64,000 bases of DNA from Lachnospiraceae bacterium (GTDB lineage: Bacteria; Bacillota; Clostridia; Lachnospirales; Lachnospiraceae). This document shows positions 35,254 to 45,894 of this stretch, piece by piece (the first letter of the stretch is position 1; every line of letters begins with the position of its first letter). The translations under genes and the position numbers were made by a program. The stretch covers positions 1 through 64,000 of the forward strand of contig JAFUFL010000073.1 of NCBI GenBank assembly GCA_017469935.1, read 5' to 3'. The notes under the pieces were generated by a model, which saw only the letters and a program-made list of their open reading frames with translations, was not told the origin of the DNA and did not search any database.

Positions 35254-37884
35254 ATGAGCAAAAGGGTTTATCTGTTTCACGAAGGAAACGCCGACATGCG
35301 TAATCTCCTTGGCGGAAAAGGTGCGAACCTGGCGGAAATGACCAATATCGGTCTTCCGATCCCGAACGGTTTCACAATTTCTACCGAGGCCTGCACAGAT
35401 TATTACAATGACGGCAAGACAATCAATGAGGACACACAGGCGCAGATTTTCAAGGCGCTGGAGTGGCTCGAGGGAGTTCAGGGAAAGAAGTTTGGAGACA
35501 CTGAGAATCCGCTTCTCGTCTCTGTCCGTTCCGGTGCGAGAGCATCCATGCCCGGTATGATGGACACCATCCTCAACCTCGGTCTCAATGATGTCTCTGT
35601 AAAGGGATTTGCGGCAAAGACCGGCAATCCCAGATTTGCCTATGATTCCTACAGAAGATTCATCCAGATGTTCTCGGATGTCGTTATGGGCATGAGCAAG
35701 ACTTTCTTCGACAGCATTCTCGAAGCCGAGAAGAAGGCACACGGCTATGTCTATGACACGGAGCTCAAGGCAGAAGATCTTCAGAATATCATTGCAAAAT
35801 ATAAAGAGATCTATGCGGAGAAGATGGGCGAAGAGTTCCCTCAGGATCCCAAGGTACAGCTGATGGAAGCCATCAAGGCCGTATTCCGTTCCTGGGATAA
35901 CCCCAGAGCAAACTACTACAGAATGATGAACGACATCCCTTACGAGTGGGGCACTGCCGTCAACGTTCAGTCCATGGTATTCGGCAACATGGGCAACACA
36001 TCCGGTACCGGCGTTGCGTTCACACGTAACCCCGCTACAGGCGCCAAGGGCATCTTCGGCGAGTACCTGATCAACGCACAGGGCGAAGACGTCGTCGCGG
36101 GTATCCGCACACCTCAGCCCATCACACAGCTCGAGAAGGATCTTCCCGAGTGCTACAAGCAGTTCATCGAGATCGCTGACAGACTTGAGAAGCACTATCG
36201 CGACATGCAGGATATGGAGTTCACCATCGAGGAAGGCAAGCTCTACTTCCTGCAGACCAGAAACGGCAAGAGAACCGCTCAGGCGGCGATCCAGGTTGCC
36301 TGCGATCTGGTCGACGAAGGCATGATCACTCCTCAGGAAGCAGTTCTGCGCATTGAGGCCAAGAGCCTTGACCAGCTGCTGCACCCTGCATTTGACGCAG
36401 ACGCACTTAAGAACGGCAAGCAGATCGGCGAGGCGCTTCCCGCTTCTCCCGGCGCTGCGGCAGGCCGCATCTATTTCAACGCTGACGACGCTGTAGCAGC
36501 ACACGCCGCAGGCAGCAGAGTCATCCTTGTCCGTCAGGAGACTTCTCCCGAGGATATCGAAGGTATGCACGCGGCAGAAGGCGTTCTGACCATGCGCGGC
36601 GGCATGACCTCCCACGCTGCAGTCGTAGCCCGCGGTATGGGCACCTGCTGCGTATCCGGCTGCGGTGACCTCAAGGTTCACGAAGAAGAGAAGTTCATCG
36701 AGCTGGGCGGCCACAAGATCAAGGAAGGCGAGTACATCTCCCTTGACGGCTCCACCGGTAAGATCTATCTCGGCGACATCCCGACCGTCGAAGCTTCCAT
36801 CTCCGGCAACTTCGAGAGAATCATGAACTGGGCCGATGAGTTCAGAAGACTGAAAGTCAGAACCAACGCCGACACTCCCGAGGACGCTGCAAACGCAGTC
36901 CGCATGGGCGCGGAAGGCATCGGTCTTACAAGAACCGAGCACATGTTCTTCAACCCAGACAGAATTCCGAAGATCCGCAAGATGATCCTTTCCGACACCG
37001 TCGAAGAGAGAGAAGCAGCCCTCAACGAGCTGATTCCTTTCCAGAAGGGCGACTTCAAGGGCATCTACAAGGCTATGGAAGGCAGACCGGTCACGATCCG
37101 TTTCCTGGATCCGCCGCTTCATGAGTTCGTTCCTACAACAGAAGAGGATATCGCAGAGCTGGCAAAAGAGATGGGCCTGTCCGTAGCAGACGTAAAGGCT
37201 CGCTGCGACGCTCTCCACGAGTTCAACCCGATGATGGGTCACCGCGGCTGCCGTCTGGCCGTCACATTCCCCGAGATCGCCAAGATGCAGACAAGAGCTG
37301 TCATGGAAGCGGCAATCGAAGTGAATGAGGAAGATGGATACAGCATCATCCCTGAGATCATGGTTCCTCTGGTAGGCGACAAGAAAGAGCTCGCATTTGT
37401 CAAGAAGACCATCGTCGAGACCGCTGAGAAGGTCAAGGAAGAGAGAGGCTCCGATATCGAGTACCACATCGGTACCATGATCGAGATCCCCAGAGCTGCT
37501 TTGATGGCTGATGAGATCGCAGAAGAGGCTCAGTTCTTCAGCTTCGGCACAAACGACCTGACCCAGATGACTTTCGGCTTCTCCCGTGACGACGCAGGCA
37601 AGTTCCTGACCGACTACTACAAGAGCAAGATTTATGAGTCCGATCCTTTCGCACACCTCGACCAGAACGGCGTAGGCCAGCTGATCCAGATGGCTGCTGA
37701 GAAGGGCCGCAAGGTTCGCCCTGACATCAAGCTCGGCATCTGCGGTGAGCACGGCGGAGATCCGGCTTCCATCGAGTTCTGCAACAAGGTTGGTCTTACT
37801 TATGTATCCTGCTCACCTTTCCGTGTACCGATCGCAAGACTGGCAGCAGCGCAGGCCGCGATCACAAACGGCGATGTGAAATAA
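35254..37884 (+). CDS. ppdK: pyruvate phosphate dikinase
   Basis: Interconverts pyruvate, ATP and phosphate with PEP, AMP and pyrophosphate. In anaerobic clostridia it serves glycolysis or gluconeogenesis. The 876-residue length equals that of the Clostridium symbiosum enzyme. The N-terminal nucleotide domain (GGKGANLAEMTNIGLPIPNGF, SVRSGARASMPGMMDTILNLGL) is followed by the swivelling His domain (GGMTSHAAVVARGMGTCCVSG, phospho-His near residue 455) and the C-terminal PEP barrel (ENGVGQL equivalent NGVGQLIQMA, GICGEHGGDPASIEF). AAGGAGG precedes the ATG. Its stop codon is the first triplet of an intergenic structured repeat. The codon use is strongly biased, consistent with high expression. 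Confidence 0.98.
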   Translation: MSKRVYLFHEGNADMRNLLGGKGANLAEMTNIGLPIPNGFTISTEACTDYYNDGKTINEDTQAQIFKALEWLEGVQGKKFGDTENPLLVSVRSGARASMPGMMDTILNLGLNDVSVKGFAAKTGNPRFAYDSYRRFIQMFSDVVMGMSKTFFDSILEAEKKAHGYVYDTELKAEDLQNIIAKYKEIYAEKMGEEFPQDPKVQLMEAIKAVFRSWDNPRANYYRMMNDIPYEWGTAVNVQSMVFGNMGNTSGTGVAFTRNPATGAKGIFGEYLINAQGEDVVAGIRTPQPITQLEKDLPECYKQFIEIADRLEKHYRDMQDMEFTIEEGKLYFLQTRNGKRTAQAAIQVACDLVDEGMITPQEAVLRIEAKSLDQLLHPAFDADALKNGKQIGEALPASPGAAAGRIYFNADDAVAAHAAGSRVILVRQETSPEDIEGMHAAEGVLTMRGGMTSHAAVVARGMGTCCVSGCGDLKVHEEEKFIELGGHKIKEGEYISLDGSTGKIYLGDIPTVEASISGNFERIMNWADEFRRLKVRTNADTPEDAANAVRMGAEGIGLTRTEHMFFNPDRIPKIRKMILSDTVEEREAALNELIPFQKGDFKGIYKAMEGRPVTIRFLDPPLHEFVPTTEEDIAELAKEMGLSVADVKARCDALHEFNPMMGHRGCRLAVTFPEIAKMQTRAVMEAAIEVNEEDGYSIIPEIMVPLVGDKKELAFVKKTIVETAEKVKEERGSDIEYHIGTMIEIPRAALMADEIAEEAQFFSFGTNDLTQMTFGFSRDDAGKFLTDYYKSKIYESDPFAHLDQNGVGQLIQMAAEKGRKVRPDIKLGICGEHGGDPASIEFCNKVGLTYVSCSPFRVPIARLAAAQAAITNGDVK

Positions 37885-37997
37885 CACAGGGGGATGCCCC
37901 CGCTGTGTTATTCGATGCACACGCGTGCGGAGAGCGGCTAGACCTTGCCTTACAGGCAACCCGCACGCGGCGCAGCGGCTCGCTTTGCGAGCCTTAA
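37882..37997 (+). repeat. intergenic structured repeat, copy A (after ppdK)
   Basis: About 116 bp with three hairpins. SL1 is TAACACAGGGGG (37882-37893) pairing with CCCCCGCTGTGTTA (ending 37910). SL2 has outer arms CGCGTGCGG and CCGCACGCG around an inner TTGCCT/AGGCAA hairpin. SL3 is GGCTCGC-TTT-GCGAGCC, followed by TTAA. SL1 starts at the TAA stop codon of ppdK. Copies B (40891-41000) and C (49968-50081, minus) share the same order and most of the sequence. Confidence 0.85.
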
Positions 37998-38040
37998 CTG
38001 ATCTGAAATACTGATCTGAATACTGATTAAACAGTAACCG

Positions 38041-38092
38041 AGAGGGGCTGTGAAAGAACCGGATTGAACCGGGCTTTCACAGCCCCTCTTCC
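38041..38092 (+). terminator. terminator downstream of ppdK
   Basis: AGAGGGGCTGTGAAAG (38041-38056) pairs with CTTTCACAGCCCCTCT (38074-38089), a perfect 16-bp stem with an inner CCGG/CCGG, but only a short T-run. The 452-bp gap from 37885 to 38336 otherwise holds repeat copy A, ACTGATCTGAA-type short direct repeats at 37995-38030, and the terminator of the gene on the other strand; the stretch 38100-38270 shows nothing I recognise. Confidence 0.75.
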
Positions 38093-38273
38093 ATACACCG
38101 GGGCGCCATTTATCTCTGCTGTTTCTCGTGGCGTCATTTTCCCATAAAAAGAACCGCGCTTCGAAAGCCCGGCCCCTGGTGTAAAATATAAGCATGCAGC
38201 CTCTTAATACTTTACGGGATGATTATAGGTTAATGAGACAAAAAAGATTTTGAGTACATGGATTATAAAACAT

Positions 38274-38312
38274 AAAAAACCCGGCGGCAGAGCATAAGTT
38301 CCGCGACCGGGT
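38274..38312 (-). terminator. terminator of the immunity-like gene
   Basis: On the minus strand ACCCGG-TCG-CGG pairs with CCG-CCGGGT around a loop, followed by a run of six T (AAAAAA at 38274-38279 on the plus strand). Confidence 0.65.
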
Positions 38313-38336
38313 AAATAAGTCGTATACAAGTCCCTT

Positions 38337-38600
38337 TTACGCCAGACCTTTCCAGGTGACTCCGTAGATCTGTTCCATGACCTTGCGAACCTCGTCCATC
38401 ATGTGCTGGCAGGCTTCACTCTCCGTTGCAAACCGCATGAGGCCGATCTTGTTCTTCTTTTCACTGAAATACACTTCCCATGTATTCTGCTTGTCTTTTC
38501 CGATACAGATTCTGCCGCCGTGTGATCCGCCCCTGAGATTATATAAATGAGAAGGAACCAGATGCTCTTTGAAGAAAACTTTAAGTTCTTTTACAGTCAT
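38337..38600 (-). CDS. small protein resembling Imm59-type immunity proteins
   Basis: An 87-residue soluble protein with a good ribosome-binding site (GGGAGG 6 nt before ATG). The middle, LYNLRGGSHGGRICIG followed by WEVYFSEKKNKIGLMRF and TESEACQHM, recalls a family listed among polymorphic-toxin immunity proteins (Imm59: L.GG...C...W.VYYSERG...F.SE.EAC). I base this on memory of the motif only. No toxin gene is nearby: the neighbours are ppdK and groES. It may be an orphan immunity gene or a family member with another role. Confidence 0.6.
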   Translation of the reverse strand: MTVKELKVFFKEHLVPSHLYNLRGGSHGGRICIGKDKQNTWEVYFSEKKNKIGLMRFATESEACQHMMDEVRKVMEQIYGVTWKGLA

Positions 38601-38812
38601 AACGCACCTCCCAATATTTGATATCGCTTCAAGTAGTATTTGGAACTACATATACTATAGCACGTGATTCACTCTGTTGCAATACGGGAAGGGACAAAAC
38701 ATAAATAAAGTATTAAATCTGAAAAAACGTCATCAGATAAGCAAAATAGAGAAAAAGAAAGAATAAGATAGAATAATAGAGGAATAAGAAGAAAACAGCG
38801 CATTTCCATCGG

Positions 38813-38841
38813 TTGCAAACAAATGTGGATAAAACTATTAT
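38813..38841 (+). promoter_or_regulatory. sigma-A promoter of groESL
   Basis: TTGCAA (38813-38818) and TATTAT (38836-38841) with a 17-bp spacer. The 337-bp gap upstream of groES also contains an AT- and purine-rich stretch (about 38690-38805) of repeated AATAAGA/GAATA-like words that may act as an UP element, followed by the CIRCE and a further inverted repeat. Confidence 0.75.
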
Positions 38842-38852
38842 ACCAACTAGGG

Positions 38853-38879
38853 TTAGCACTCGACATGGATGAGTGCTAA
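38853..38879 (+). promoter_or_regulatory. CIRCE operator (HrcA binding site)
   Basis: TTAGCACTC (38853-38861), 9-nt spacer, GAGTGCTAA (38871-38879): a perfect match to the CIRCE consensus. HrcA bound here represses groESL at normal temperature. It starts 12 bp after the -10 element, so it covers the transcription start region. Confidence 0.97.
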
Positions 38880-38881
38880 CA

Positions 38882-38907
38882 ATCAATTACCGAATATGTT
38901 AATTGAT
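38882..38907 (+). promoter_or_regulatory. second inverted repeat in the groES leader
   Basis: ATCAATTA (38882-38889) and TAATTGAT (38900-38907), perfect 8-bp arms with a 10-nt loop, lie 3 bp after CIRCE and before the AAAGGAGG ribosome-binding site. It would form a leader hairpin or an operator for another regulator. Confidence 0.5.
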
Positions 38908-38937
38908 CATTCACGCATGATAAAGGAGGCGTAAATT

Positions 38938-39222
38938 ATGAAGTTAGTACCTTTGGCAGACAGAGTTGTTCTTAAGCAGCTTGAAGCAGAGCAGACCACA
39001 AAGTCCGGCATCGTCCTTCCCGGCCAGGAGAAGGAGAAGCCCCAGCAGGCGGAAGTCATCGCTGTAGGCCCCGGCGGAGTCGTTGACGGAAAAGAAATCA
39101 AGATGGAAGTCAAGGTTGGCGACAAGGTCATCTATTCCAAGTATGCGGGAACGGAAGTCAAGCTTGAGGAAGAGAAATTCATCATTGTCAAGCAGAGCGA
39201 TATTCTTGCAGTGATCGAATAA
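38938..39222 (+). CDS. groES: co-chaperonin GroES
   Basis: A 94-residue lid of the GroEL folding chamber, starting MKLVPLADRVVLKQLEAEQ. The mobile loop is TKSGIVLPGQEKEKPQQAEV near residues 20-40, and the roof region is KVGDKVIYSKYAGTEVK. It ends in SDILAVIE. The length is standard. AAAGGAGG lies 9 nt before the ATG. It forms an operon with groEL 54 bp downstream under CIRCE control. Confidence 0.98.
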   Translation: MKLVPLADRVVLKQLEAEQTTKSGIVLPGQEKEKPQQAEVIAVGPGGVVDGKEIKMEVKVGDKVIYSKYAGTEVKLEEEKFIIVKQSDILAVIE

Positions 39223-39255
39223 GCGACAGACAGATCATTTCAGACTATATTTTGA

Positions 39256-40890
<1,635 letters not shown>

Positions 40891-40893
<3 letters not shown>

Positions 40894-41000
40894 CTCAGGC
40901 GAAAGATTCGCACTGAGTTATGGATGCACACGCGTGCGAAAAGGAAGGAGCCGTCCGAAGGACAGCCCGCACGCGGCGCGGCTCGCGATGCGAGCATTAA
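40891..41000 (+). repeat. intergenic structured repeat, copy B (after groEL)
   Basis: About 110 bp. SL1 is TAACTCAGGCGAA/TTCGCACTGAGTTA and begins at the groEL stop codon. SL2 has outer arms CGCGTGCG and CGCACGCG with inner GTCC-GAA-GGAC. SL3 is GCTCGC-GAT-GCGAGC, then TTAA. Compared with copies A and C, the inner SL2 hairpin differs in sequence but still pairs. Confidence 0.85.
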
Positions 41001-41034
41001 AAAAAACAGCACCCCGGGGAAACGTAAAAAATAA

Positions 41035-41068
41035 AGCCAGGTGAGCTCGCTCACCTGGCTGTTTTTTT
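41035..41068 (+). terminator. terminator of groESL
   Basis: AGCCAGGTGAGC (41035-41046) pairs with GCTCACCTGGCT (41049-41060), followed by GTTTTTTT. The 347-bp gap 40894-41240 also holds repeat copy B and the rel promoter. Confidence 0.93.
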
Positions 41069-41162
41069 GCGTTTTCCCGGGGCGGACAAGGCGCGAAGCG
41101 CTTCTGCGGCACTATATTTTTCCGCCGAAAAGTCCGCAAGGAAAATTTTCAGACAATACCGT

Positions 41163-41191
41163 TTGACGGACTTGACAAATTTTCTTATAAT
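41163..41191 (+). promoter_or_regulatory. promoter of the rel gene
   Basis: TTGACG (41163-41168) and TATAAT (41186-41191) with a 17-bp spacer. A TTGACA at 41172 is too close to the -10 to serve. Confidence 0.8.
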
Positions 41192-41240
41192 GGCAATACT
41201 TTATGGAAAGTTCATAATTTGAAAGGATCAGGTCCGAGGT

Positions 41241-43547
41241 ATGGCCGAAAACAATGTAAAGAAAGGCTTCGACGAATTTGACAGAGGCACAATTGAGAAT
41301 ATCGCAGAGTATTTAAGTCCGGAAGAACTGTATTCGGACGTTATTGAGCGTGTCCGCAGGTATCATCCCTCTGACGATATTTCGCTGATCGAAAAGGGCT
41401 ATGAGGTTGCCAGAAAGGCCCACGAAGGGCAGAAGCGCAAGTCGGGGGAGCCCTATATCATTCATCCCCTTTACGTGGCGCTGATCCTTGCAGATCTGGA
41501 ACTGGACAAAGAGACAATCACGGCAGGTCTTCTCCACGACGTGGTAGAAGATACGATTATGACCAAGGAAGAGATCGAAAAGCTGTTCGGCGAGGAAGTG
41601 GCGCTCCTTGTGGACGGCGTCACCAAGCTGGAAAAGCTGGGACTCTCCGGTGACTATAAGGACAAGACGCAGGTGCAGCAGGAAGAACAGGCGAGGAACC
41701 TGCGGAAGATGTTCCTGGCTATGGCCAAGGATATCCGCGTTATTCTGATCAAGCTCGCCGACCGTCTCCACAACATGCGCACGCTGGGGCACATGCCCCC
41801 GGAAAAACAGGTCCGCATCGCGCAGGAGACTCTCGATATCTATTCTCCGATTGCGTCCAGGCTCGGAATCTCCAAGATCAAGGTGGAGCTGGACGACCTT
41901 TCTCTCAAATATCTTAAACCCGACGTATATTATGACCTCGTTGAAAAAGTGGCCCAGCGCAAGTCCGAGAGGGAAAAATATGTGCAGGAGATCGCCGCGG
42001 AGGTGGCGGAGCACATTGAGGAAGCCGGCATCCAAGGCAGGGTGGACGGCCGCGTCAAACACTTTTTCAGCATTTATAAGAAAATGGTAAACCAGGGGAA
42101 GACCCTGGATCAGATCTATGACCTTTTTGCGGTCAGGATCATTGTGACTTCCGTCAAGGACTGCTATGCGGCGCTGGGCATCATCCACGAGATGTACAAG
42201 CCCATCCCGGGCCGGTTCAAGGACTATATCGCGATGCCCAAGCCCAACATGTACCAGTCCCTGCACACGACTCTGATCGGCCCTACGGGGCAGCCTTTTG
42301 AGATCCAGATCCGCACATTTGAGATGCACCGCGCGGCGGAATACGGTATCGCGGCGCACTGGAAATACAAGGAACAGTCGGACGGCAAGAAGGTTGAGAA
42401 CAAGGAAGAGGAGAAGCTGACCTGGCTGCGCCAGATCCTGGAGTGGCAGCGGGACATGTCGGACAACAAGGAGTTCATGGATCTGCTCAAGAGCGACCTG
42501 GATCTCTTTTCCGACAGCGTTTACTGTTTCACCCCCAGAGGAGAGGTCAAGAACCTTCCCGCAGGCTCCACGCCCATCGACTTCGCTTATGCCATTCATT
42601 CCGCAGTGGGCAACAGGATGATCGGAGCCCGCGTAAACGGCAAGATCGTCAACATTGACTACCGGATCCGCAACGGCGACAGGATCGAAATTATCACCTC
42701 CCAGAACGCCAAGGGACCCAGCCCGGACTGGCTGAGCATAGCCAGAAGCGCCTCTACGCGCAATAAGATCAATCAGTGGTTCCGCAGGGAGATGAAGGAG
42801 GAGAATATAAGCAGAGGCAGAGACCTCATGGCGGCCTACTGCAAGACCAAGGGATATGTCCTCTCTGACCTTCTCAAGACAGAGTATAAGGAAGTGGTCC
42901 TCAGGAAATACGGGTTCCGGGAGTGGGACGCGGTCCTCGCCGCGATCGGACACGGCGGCATCAAGGAAGGGCAGATCGTCAACAAACTGCATGAGCTCTA
43001 CGAGGAGGACCACAAGAGGCACGCCACCGACGAAGAAGTCCTGCAGGAGATCGCCGAGCACAAGCCGCGCTCGGTCACAAAGGCCCAGAGCGCCATTGTC
43101 GTCAAGGGAATCCACGACGTGGCGGTCCGCTTCTCCAAGTGTTGCAATCCTGTTCCGGGCGATAAGATCGTCGGATTTGTCACGAGGGGCAGGGGCGTCT
43201 CGATCCACAGAGCGGACTGCGTGAACGTAGTCAACCTGGACGAGGAGAACAAGGGAAGGATCATCGAGGCGACCTGGGTAGACGGAGCGGAGGAAGAGCG
43301 CGACGCCGGGTTCGTATGCGAGATCAACATCTATGCCAACGACAGGGCGGGACTGCTCAATGACGTCACCAGGAATTTCTCCGAGAGAGATATCAATATT
43401 TTGAAAGTCAATACGATGACCAGCAAACACGGAATCGCGACGCTGACCATCAGCTTCGAGGTCAAGAGCGTGGAAGAGCTGCGGGAGATCTGCAGCAAGC
43501 TTCAGAACATTCGCGGCGTCCAGGCGGTCAAGAGAACAAACGGGTGA
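41241..43547 (+). CDS. bifunctional (p)ppGpp synthetase/hydrolase
   Basis: Makes and degrades the stringent-response alarmone. The 768-residue protein has an HD hydrolase domain (AHEGQKRKSGEPYIIHP, GLLHDVVEDT near residues 95-104, KLADRLHNMRTL). The synthetase domain has VRIIV, GRFKDYIAMPKPNMYQSLHT and QIRTFEMHRAAEYGIAAHWKYK. A TGS domain follows (VYCFTPRGEVKNLPAGSTPIDFAY), then a conserved cysteine region (KCCNPVPGD) and a C-terminal ACT domain. Both enzymatic signatures are intact, so it is a dual-function Rel. The next gene starts close behind. Confidence 0.97.
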   Translation: MAENNVKKGFDEFDRGTIENIAEYLSPEELYSDVIERVRRYHPSDDISLIEKGYEVARKAHEGQKRKSGEPYIIHPLYVALILADLELDKETITAGLLHDVVEDTIMTKEEIEKLFGEEVALLVDGVTKLEKLGLSGDYKDKTQVQQEEQARNLRKMFLAMAKDIRVILIKLADRLHNMRTLGHMPPEKQVRIAQETLDIYSPIASRLGISKIKVELDDLSLKYLKPDVYYDLVEKVAQRKSEREKYVQEIAAEVAEHIEEAGIQGRVDGRVKHFFSIYKKMVNQGKTLDQIYDLFAVRIIVTSVKDCYAALGIIHEMYKPIPGRFKDYIAMPKPNMYQSLHTTLIGPTGQPFEIQIRTFEMHRAAEYGIAAHWKYKEQSDGKKVENKEEEKLTWLRQILEWQRDMSDNKEFMDLLKSDLDLFSDSVYCFTPRGEVKNLPAGSTPIDFAYAIHSAVGNRMIGARVNGKIVNIDYRIRNGDRIEIITSQNAKGPSPDWLSIARSASTRNKINQWFRREMKEENISRGRDLMAAYCKTKGYVLSDLLKTEYKEVVLRKYGFREWDAVLAAIGHGGIKEGQIVNKLHELYEEDHKRHATDEEVLQEIAEHKPRSVTKAQSAIVVKGIHDVAVRFSKCCNPVPGDKIVGFVTRGRGVSIHRADCVNVVNLDEENKGRIIEATWVDGAEEERDAGFVCEINIYANDRAGLLNDVTRNFSERDINILKVNTMTSKHGIATLTISFEVKSVEELREICSKLQNIRGVQAVKRTNG

Positions 43548-43570
43548 TTTACGCCGGCAAAGGGGACGAA

Positions 43571-44221
43571 ATGAATAAGATTGAGATCGGATGTTATATG
43601 ATCGGAATGGTCCAGACTAATTTCTACTTTCTTCACAAAAAAGGAGAGAAGGAAACCATCGTTTTCGACCCCGCCGATTACGGGAAAGAGATATACGCGG
43701 AACTGTCGGGAAAGGGCCTGGAGATCAAGGCGATCTTTCTGACCCACGGTCATTTCGACCACATTCTGGGGGTAAAGGCTCTCAGGGAAGCCAGCGGAGC
43801 TCCCGTCTACGCCAGCGCCCTGGAGAAAGATGTTCTTGAGGACCCCGAACTGAACTCGTCAAGGTCTGTGGGAAGATCCTGCACGGTGAAGGCCGACCAT
43901 TACCTCATCGACGGGGAATCTGTCACCGAGGCGGGCATCACGCTGAAAATGATCTCCACGCCGGGGCACACGGAAGGAAGCTGCTGTTACTATATAGATG
44001 CAGCCCAGACCGGCGGCGCCCCTATCCTGATCAGCGGCGACACCCTCTTTGAGGAGTCGGTAGGAAGGACGGACCTTCCCACCGGAGATATGCAGGATAT
44101 TGTGGAATCGATCCGCACAAAGCTCTACGTCCTGCCGGACGATACAGAGGTCTACAGCGGGCACGGAGGAAGCACGACCATAGAACACGAGAAGAAGTAC
44201 AACTATTTTGTGCACGGGTGA
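43571..44221 (+). CDS. MBL-fold metallo-hydrolase (glyoxalase II-like)
   Basis: A 216-residue metal hydrolase. ATG 43571 is chosen for its AAGGGGACG ribosome-binding site; a GTG at 43544 overlapping the rel stop is possible. The metal motif is THGHFDHILG near residues 59-68, followed by TPGHTEGSCCYY and GDTLFEESVGRTDLPTGD, then YSGHGGSTTIEHEK at the end. It matches the YcbL/YqgX subgroup of small glyoxalase II-like proteins. The rel - MBL - hemZ order occurs in related Clostridia. The true substrate is not shown by the sequence. Confidence 0.9.
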   Translation: MNKIEIGCYMIGMVQTNFYFLHKKGEKETIVFDPADYGKEIYAELSGKGLEIKAIFLTHGHFDHILGVKALREASGAPVYASALEKDVLEDPELNSSRSVGRSCTVKADHYLIDGESVTEAGITLKMISTPGHTEGSCCYYIDAAQTGGAPILISGDTLFEESVGRTDLPTGDMQDIVESIRTKLYVLPDDTEVYSGHGGSTTIEHEKKYNYFVHG

Positions 44222-44249
44222 GCGTTTCCGATTCATTTAATGACGAATT

Positions 44250-45746
44250 ATGATAGCAGTAGTAAACATTGAATTATACAGATACGAAATACACTCTCTC
44301 CTGAAGGCCTTCTATCCGCAGGAGACAGTGAAAGTTTTTGTCGGTGAGCCGGATGCCGGGAGATATCCTGACCCGGCTTTTCTGCGTGTGCAGTTTGAAG
44401 AAGACGGCATCGGGATGCAGATCACCGGAGAAGGAGGGCCCGTACAGGACGAAATGGGCGCGGGAGAGACACGACCCATCGAGAGAAGGGTCGAGGCGCC
44501 GGAAGGGGCAGTCTTTAACGCCAAGAGCCCCGAGTGCAAGACGGCCGCCAAGCACCTTCTCTATGAGATGCTCTCGGAGTACACCGGCACGGTCCTGCCG
44601 TGGGGTGAGCTGATCGGAATAAGGCCCACCAAGATCGCGATGACGAGGCTCAGAGAGGGCGATACGCCCGATGAGGCCGCCGCCTATATGGAAAAAGAGC
44701 ACTATGTGAGCGCCGAGAAGGCGCAGCTTGCGGCCGAGATCGCGCAGCGGGAGAGAGAGATCCTGTCCGGCATTCACTATGAGAACGGATTCAGTCTCTA
44801 CGTAGGCATCCCGTTTTGTCCCACGACCTGCCTGTACTGCTCCTTTACCTCTTTCCCGCTCACATCCTGGAAAGACCGAGTGGACGAGTACCTGGACGCC
44901 TTGGAGCGGGAGATGGAGGCGTCCGCGCCTCTTATGCGGGGCAAAATATTGGATACCCTCTATATCGGAGGCGGAACCCCTACGACGCTGGAACCGGAAC
45001 AGTCCCGGAGGCTGATCGGGATGATCGGGCGCTATTTTGACCTGTCATCGCTGCAGGAATTTACCGTGGAAGCGGGAAGGCCGGACAGCATTACCGCCGA
45101 CAAGCTGGCGGTCCTCAAAGAGTGCGGCGTCGGCAGGATCAGCGTCAATCCGCAGACAATGCGGGACAGGACGCTCAAACTGATCGGCAGGCAGCACAGC
45201 GCCGCGCAGACGGCGGACGCTTTCAGGCTGGCCAGAGAAGCCGGTTTCGACAACATCAATATGGATATTATCCTGGGACTGCCCGGGGAGACGGAGGAAG
45301 ACGTCCGGTATACGATCGATGCGATCCGGGAACTGGGACCGGATGACCTGACCGTTCATTCTCTGGCGGTCAAGCGGGCTTCCAGGCTCCAGAAGTGGAT
45401 TGAGAAGAACGGCTTTTCGTCGATCAACAACACGGATGAGAGCATGAAAATCGCGGCGGAAGGCGCGGCCTTAATGGGCATGCATCCCTACTATCTCTAC
45501 AGACAGAAGAATATGTCCGGAAATTTCGAAAATGTGGGCTATGCGAAAGACGGCAAGGCGGGGATCTACAACATCCTGATCATGGAGGAGAAGCAGTCCA
45601 TACTGGCCCTGGGCGCCGGAAGCATTTCCAAAGGCGTCTTCCCCGGCGGACGGATCGAGAGATGTGACGACGCCAAGGAAGTAGGCGTCTACATTGAGCA
45701 CATCGATGAGATGATCGAGAGAAAAAGAAAGCTGTATTCTTCGTAA
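44250..45746 (+). CDS. hemZ: HemZ-type radical SAM coproporphyrinogen dehydrogenase
   Basis: A 498-residue radical SAM protein of the oxygen-independent coproporphyrinogen III dehydrogenase group. The N-terminal 180 residues are characteristic of HemZ rather than HemN. The cluster motif is GIPFCPTTCLYCSFTSFP, with Cys190, Cys194 and Cys197. Later sequences include YIGGGTPTTLEPEQ and EAGRPDSITADKL, and FDNINMDIILGLPGET. No other haem genes are nearby. Because many HemN-like proteins have other roles, such as haem chaperones, the assignment to haem synthesis is by family only. Confidence 0.88.
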   Translation: MIAVVNIELYRYEIHSLLKAFYPQETVKVFVGEPDAGRYPDPAFLRVQFEEDGIGMQITGEGGPVQDEMGAGETRPIERRVEAPEGAVFNAKSPECKTAAKHLLYEMLSEYTGTVLPWGELIGIRPTKIAMTRLREGDTPDEAAAYMEKEHYVSAEKAQLAAEIAQREREILSGIHYENGFSLYVGIPFCPTTCLYCSFTSFPLTSWKDRVDEYLDALEREMEASAPLMRGKILDTLYIGGGTPTTLEPEQSRRLIGMIGRYFDLSSLQEFTVEAGRPDSITADKLAVLKECGVGRISVNPQTMRDRTLKLIGRQHSAAQTADAFRLAREAGFDNINMDIILGLPGETEEDVRYTIDAIRELGPDDLTVHSLAVKRASRLQKWIEKNGFSSINNTDESMKIAAEGAALMGMHPYYLYRQKNMSGNFENVGYAKDGKAGIYNILIMEEKQSILALGAGSISKGVFPGGRIERCDDAKEVGVYIEHIDEMIERKRKLYSS

Positions 45747-45754
45747 GATGAGTC

Positions 45755-45784
45755 TTGCAAATTGAAGCACAATTATGGTATAGT
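45755..45784 (+). promoter_or_regulatory. promoter of topA
   Basis: TTGCAA (45755-45760) and TATAGT (45779-45784) with an 18-bp spacer. Confidence 0.6.
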
Positions 45785-45894
45785 ACCCGAAGTTTGTCTG
45801 TTTCATATGATATTGTTCGCAAATTTTAACGATATTGCGAAAAGAGTGAGAAAATAGAGGCAAACAAAACTTTCAGGATGAGTAAGAGGTAGAA

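Noticed and set aside
38669..38866. 65-residue frame on the minus strand upstream of groES
   Set aside because: It covers the AT-rich promoter region and CIRCE, has a low-complexity sequence and no ribosome-binding site.
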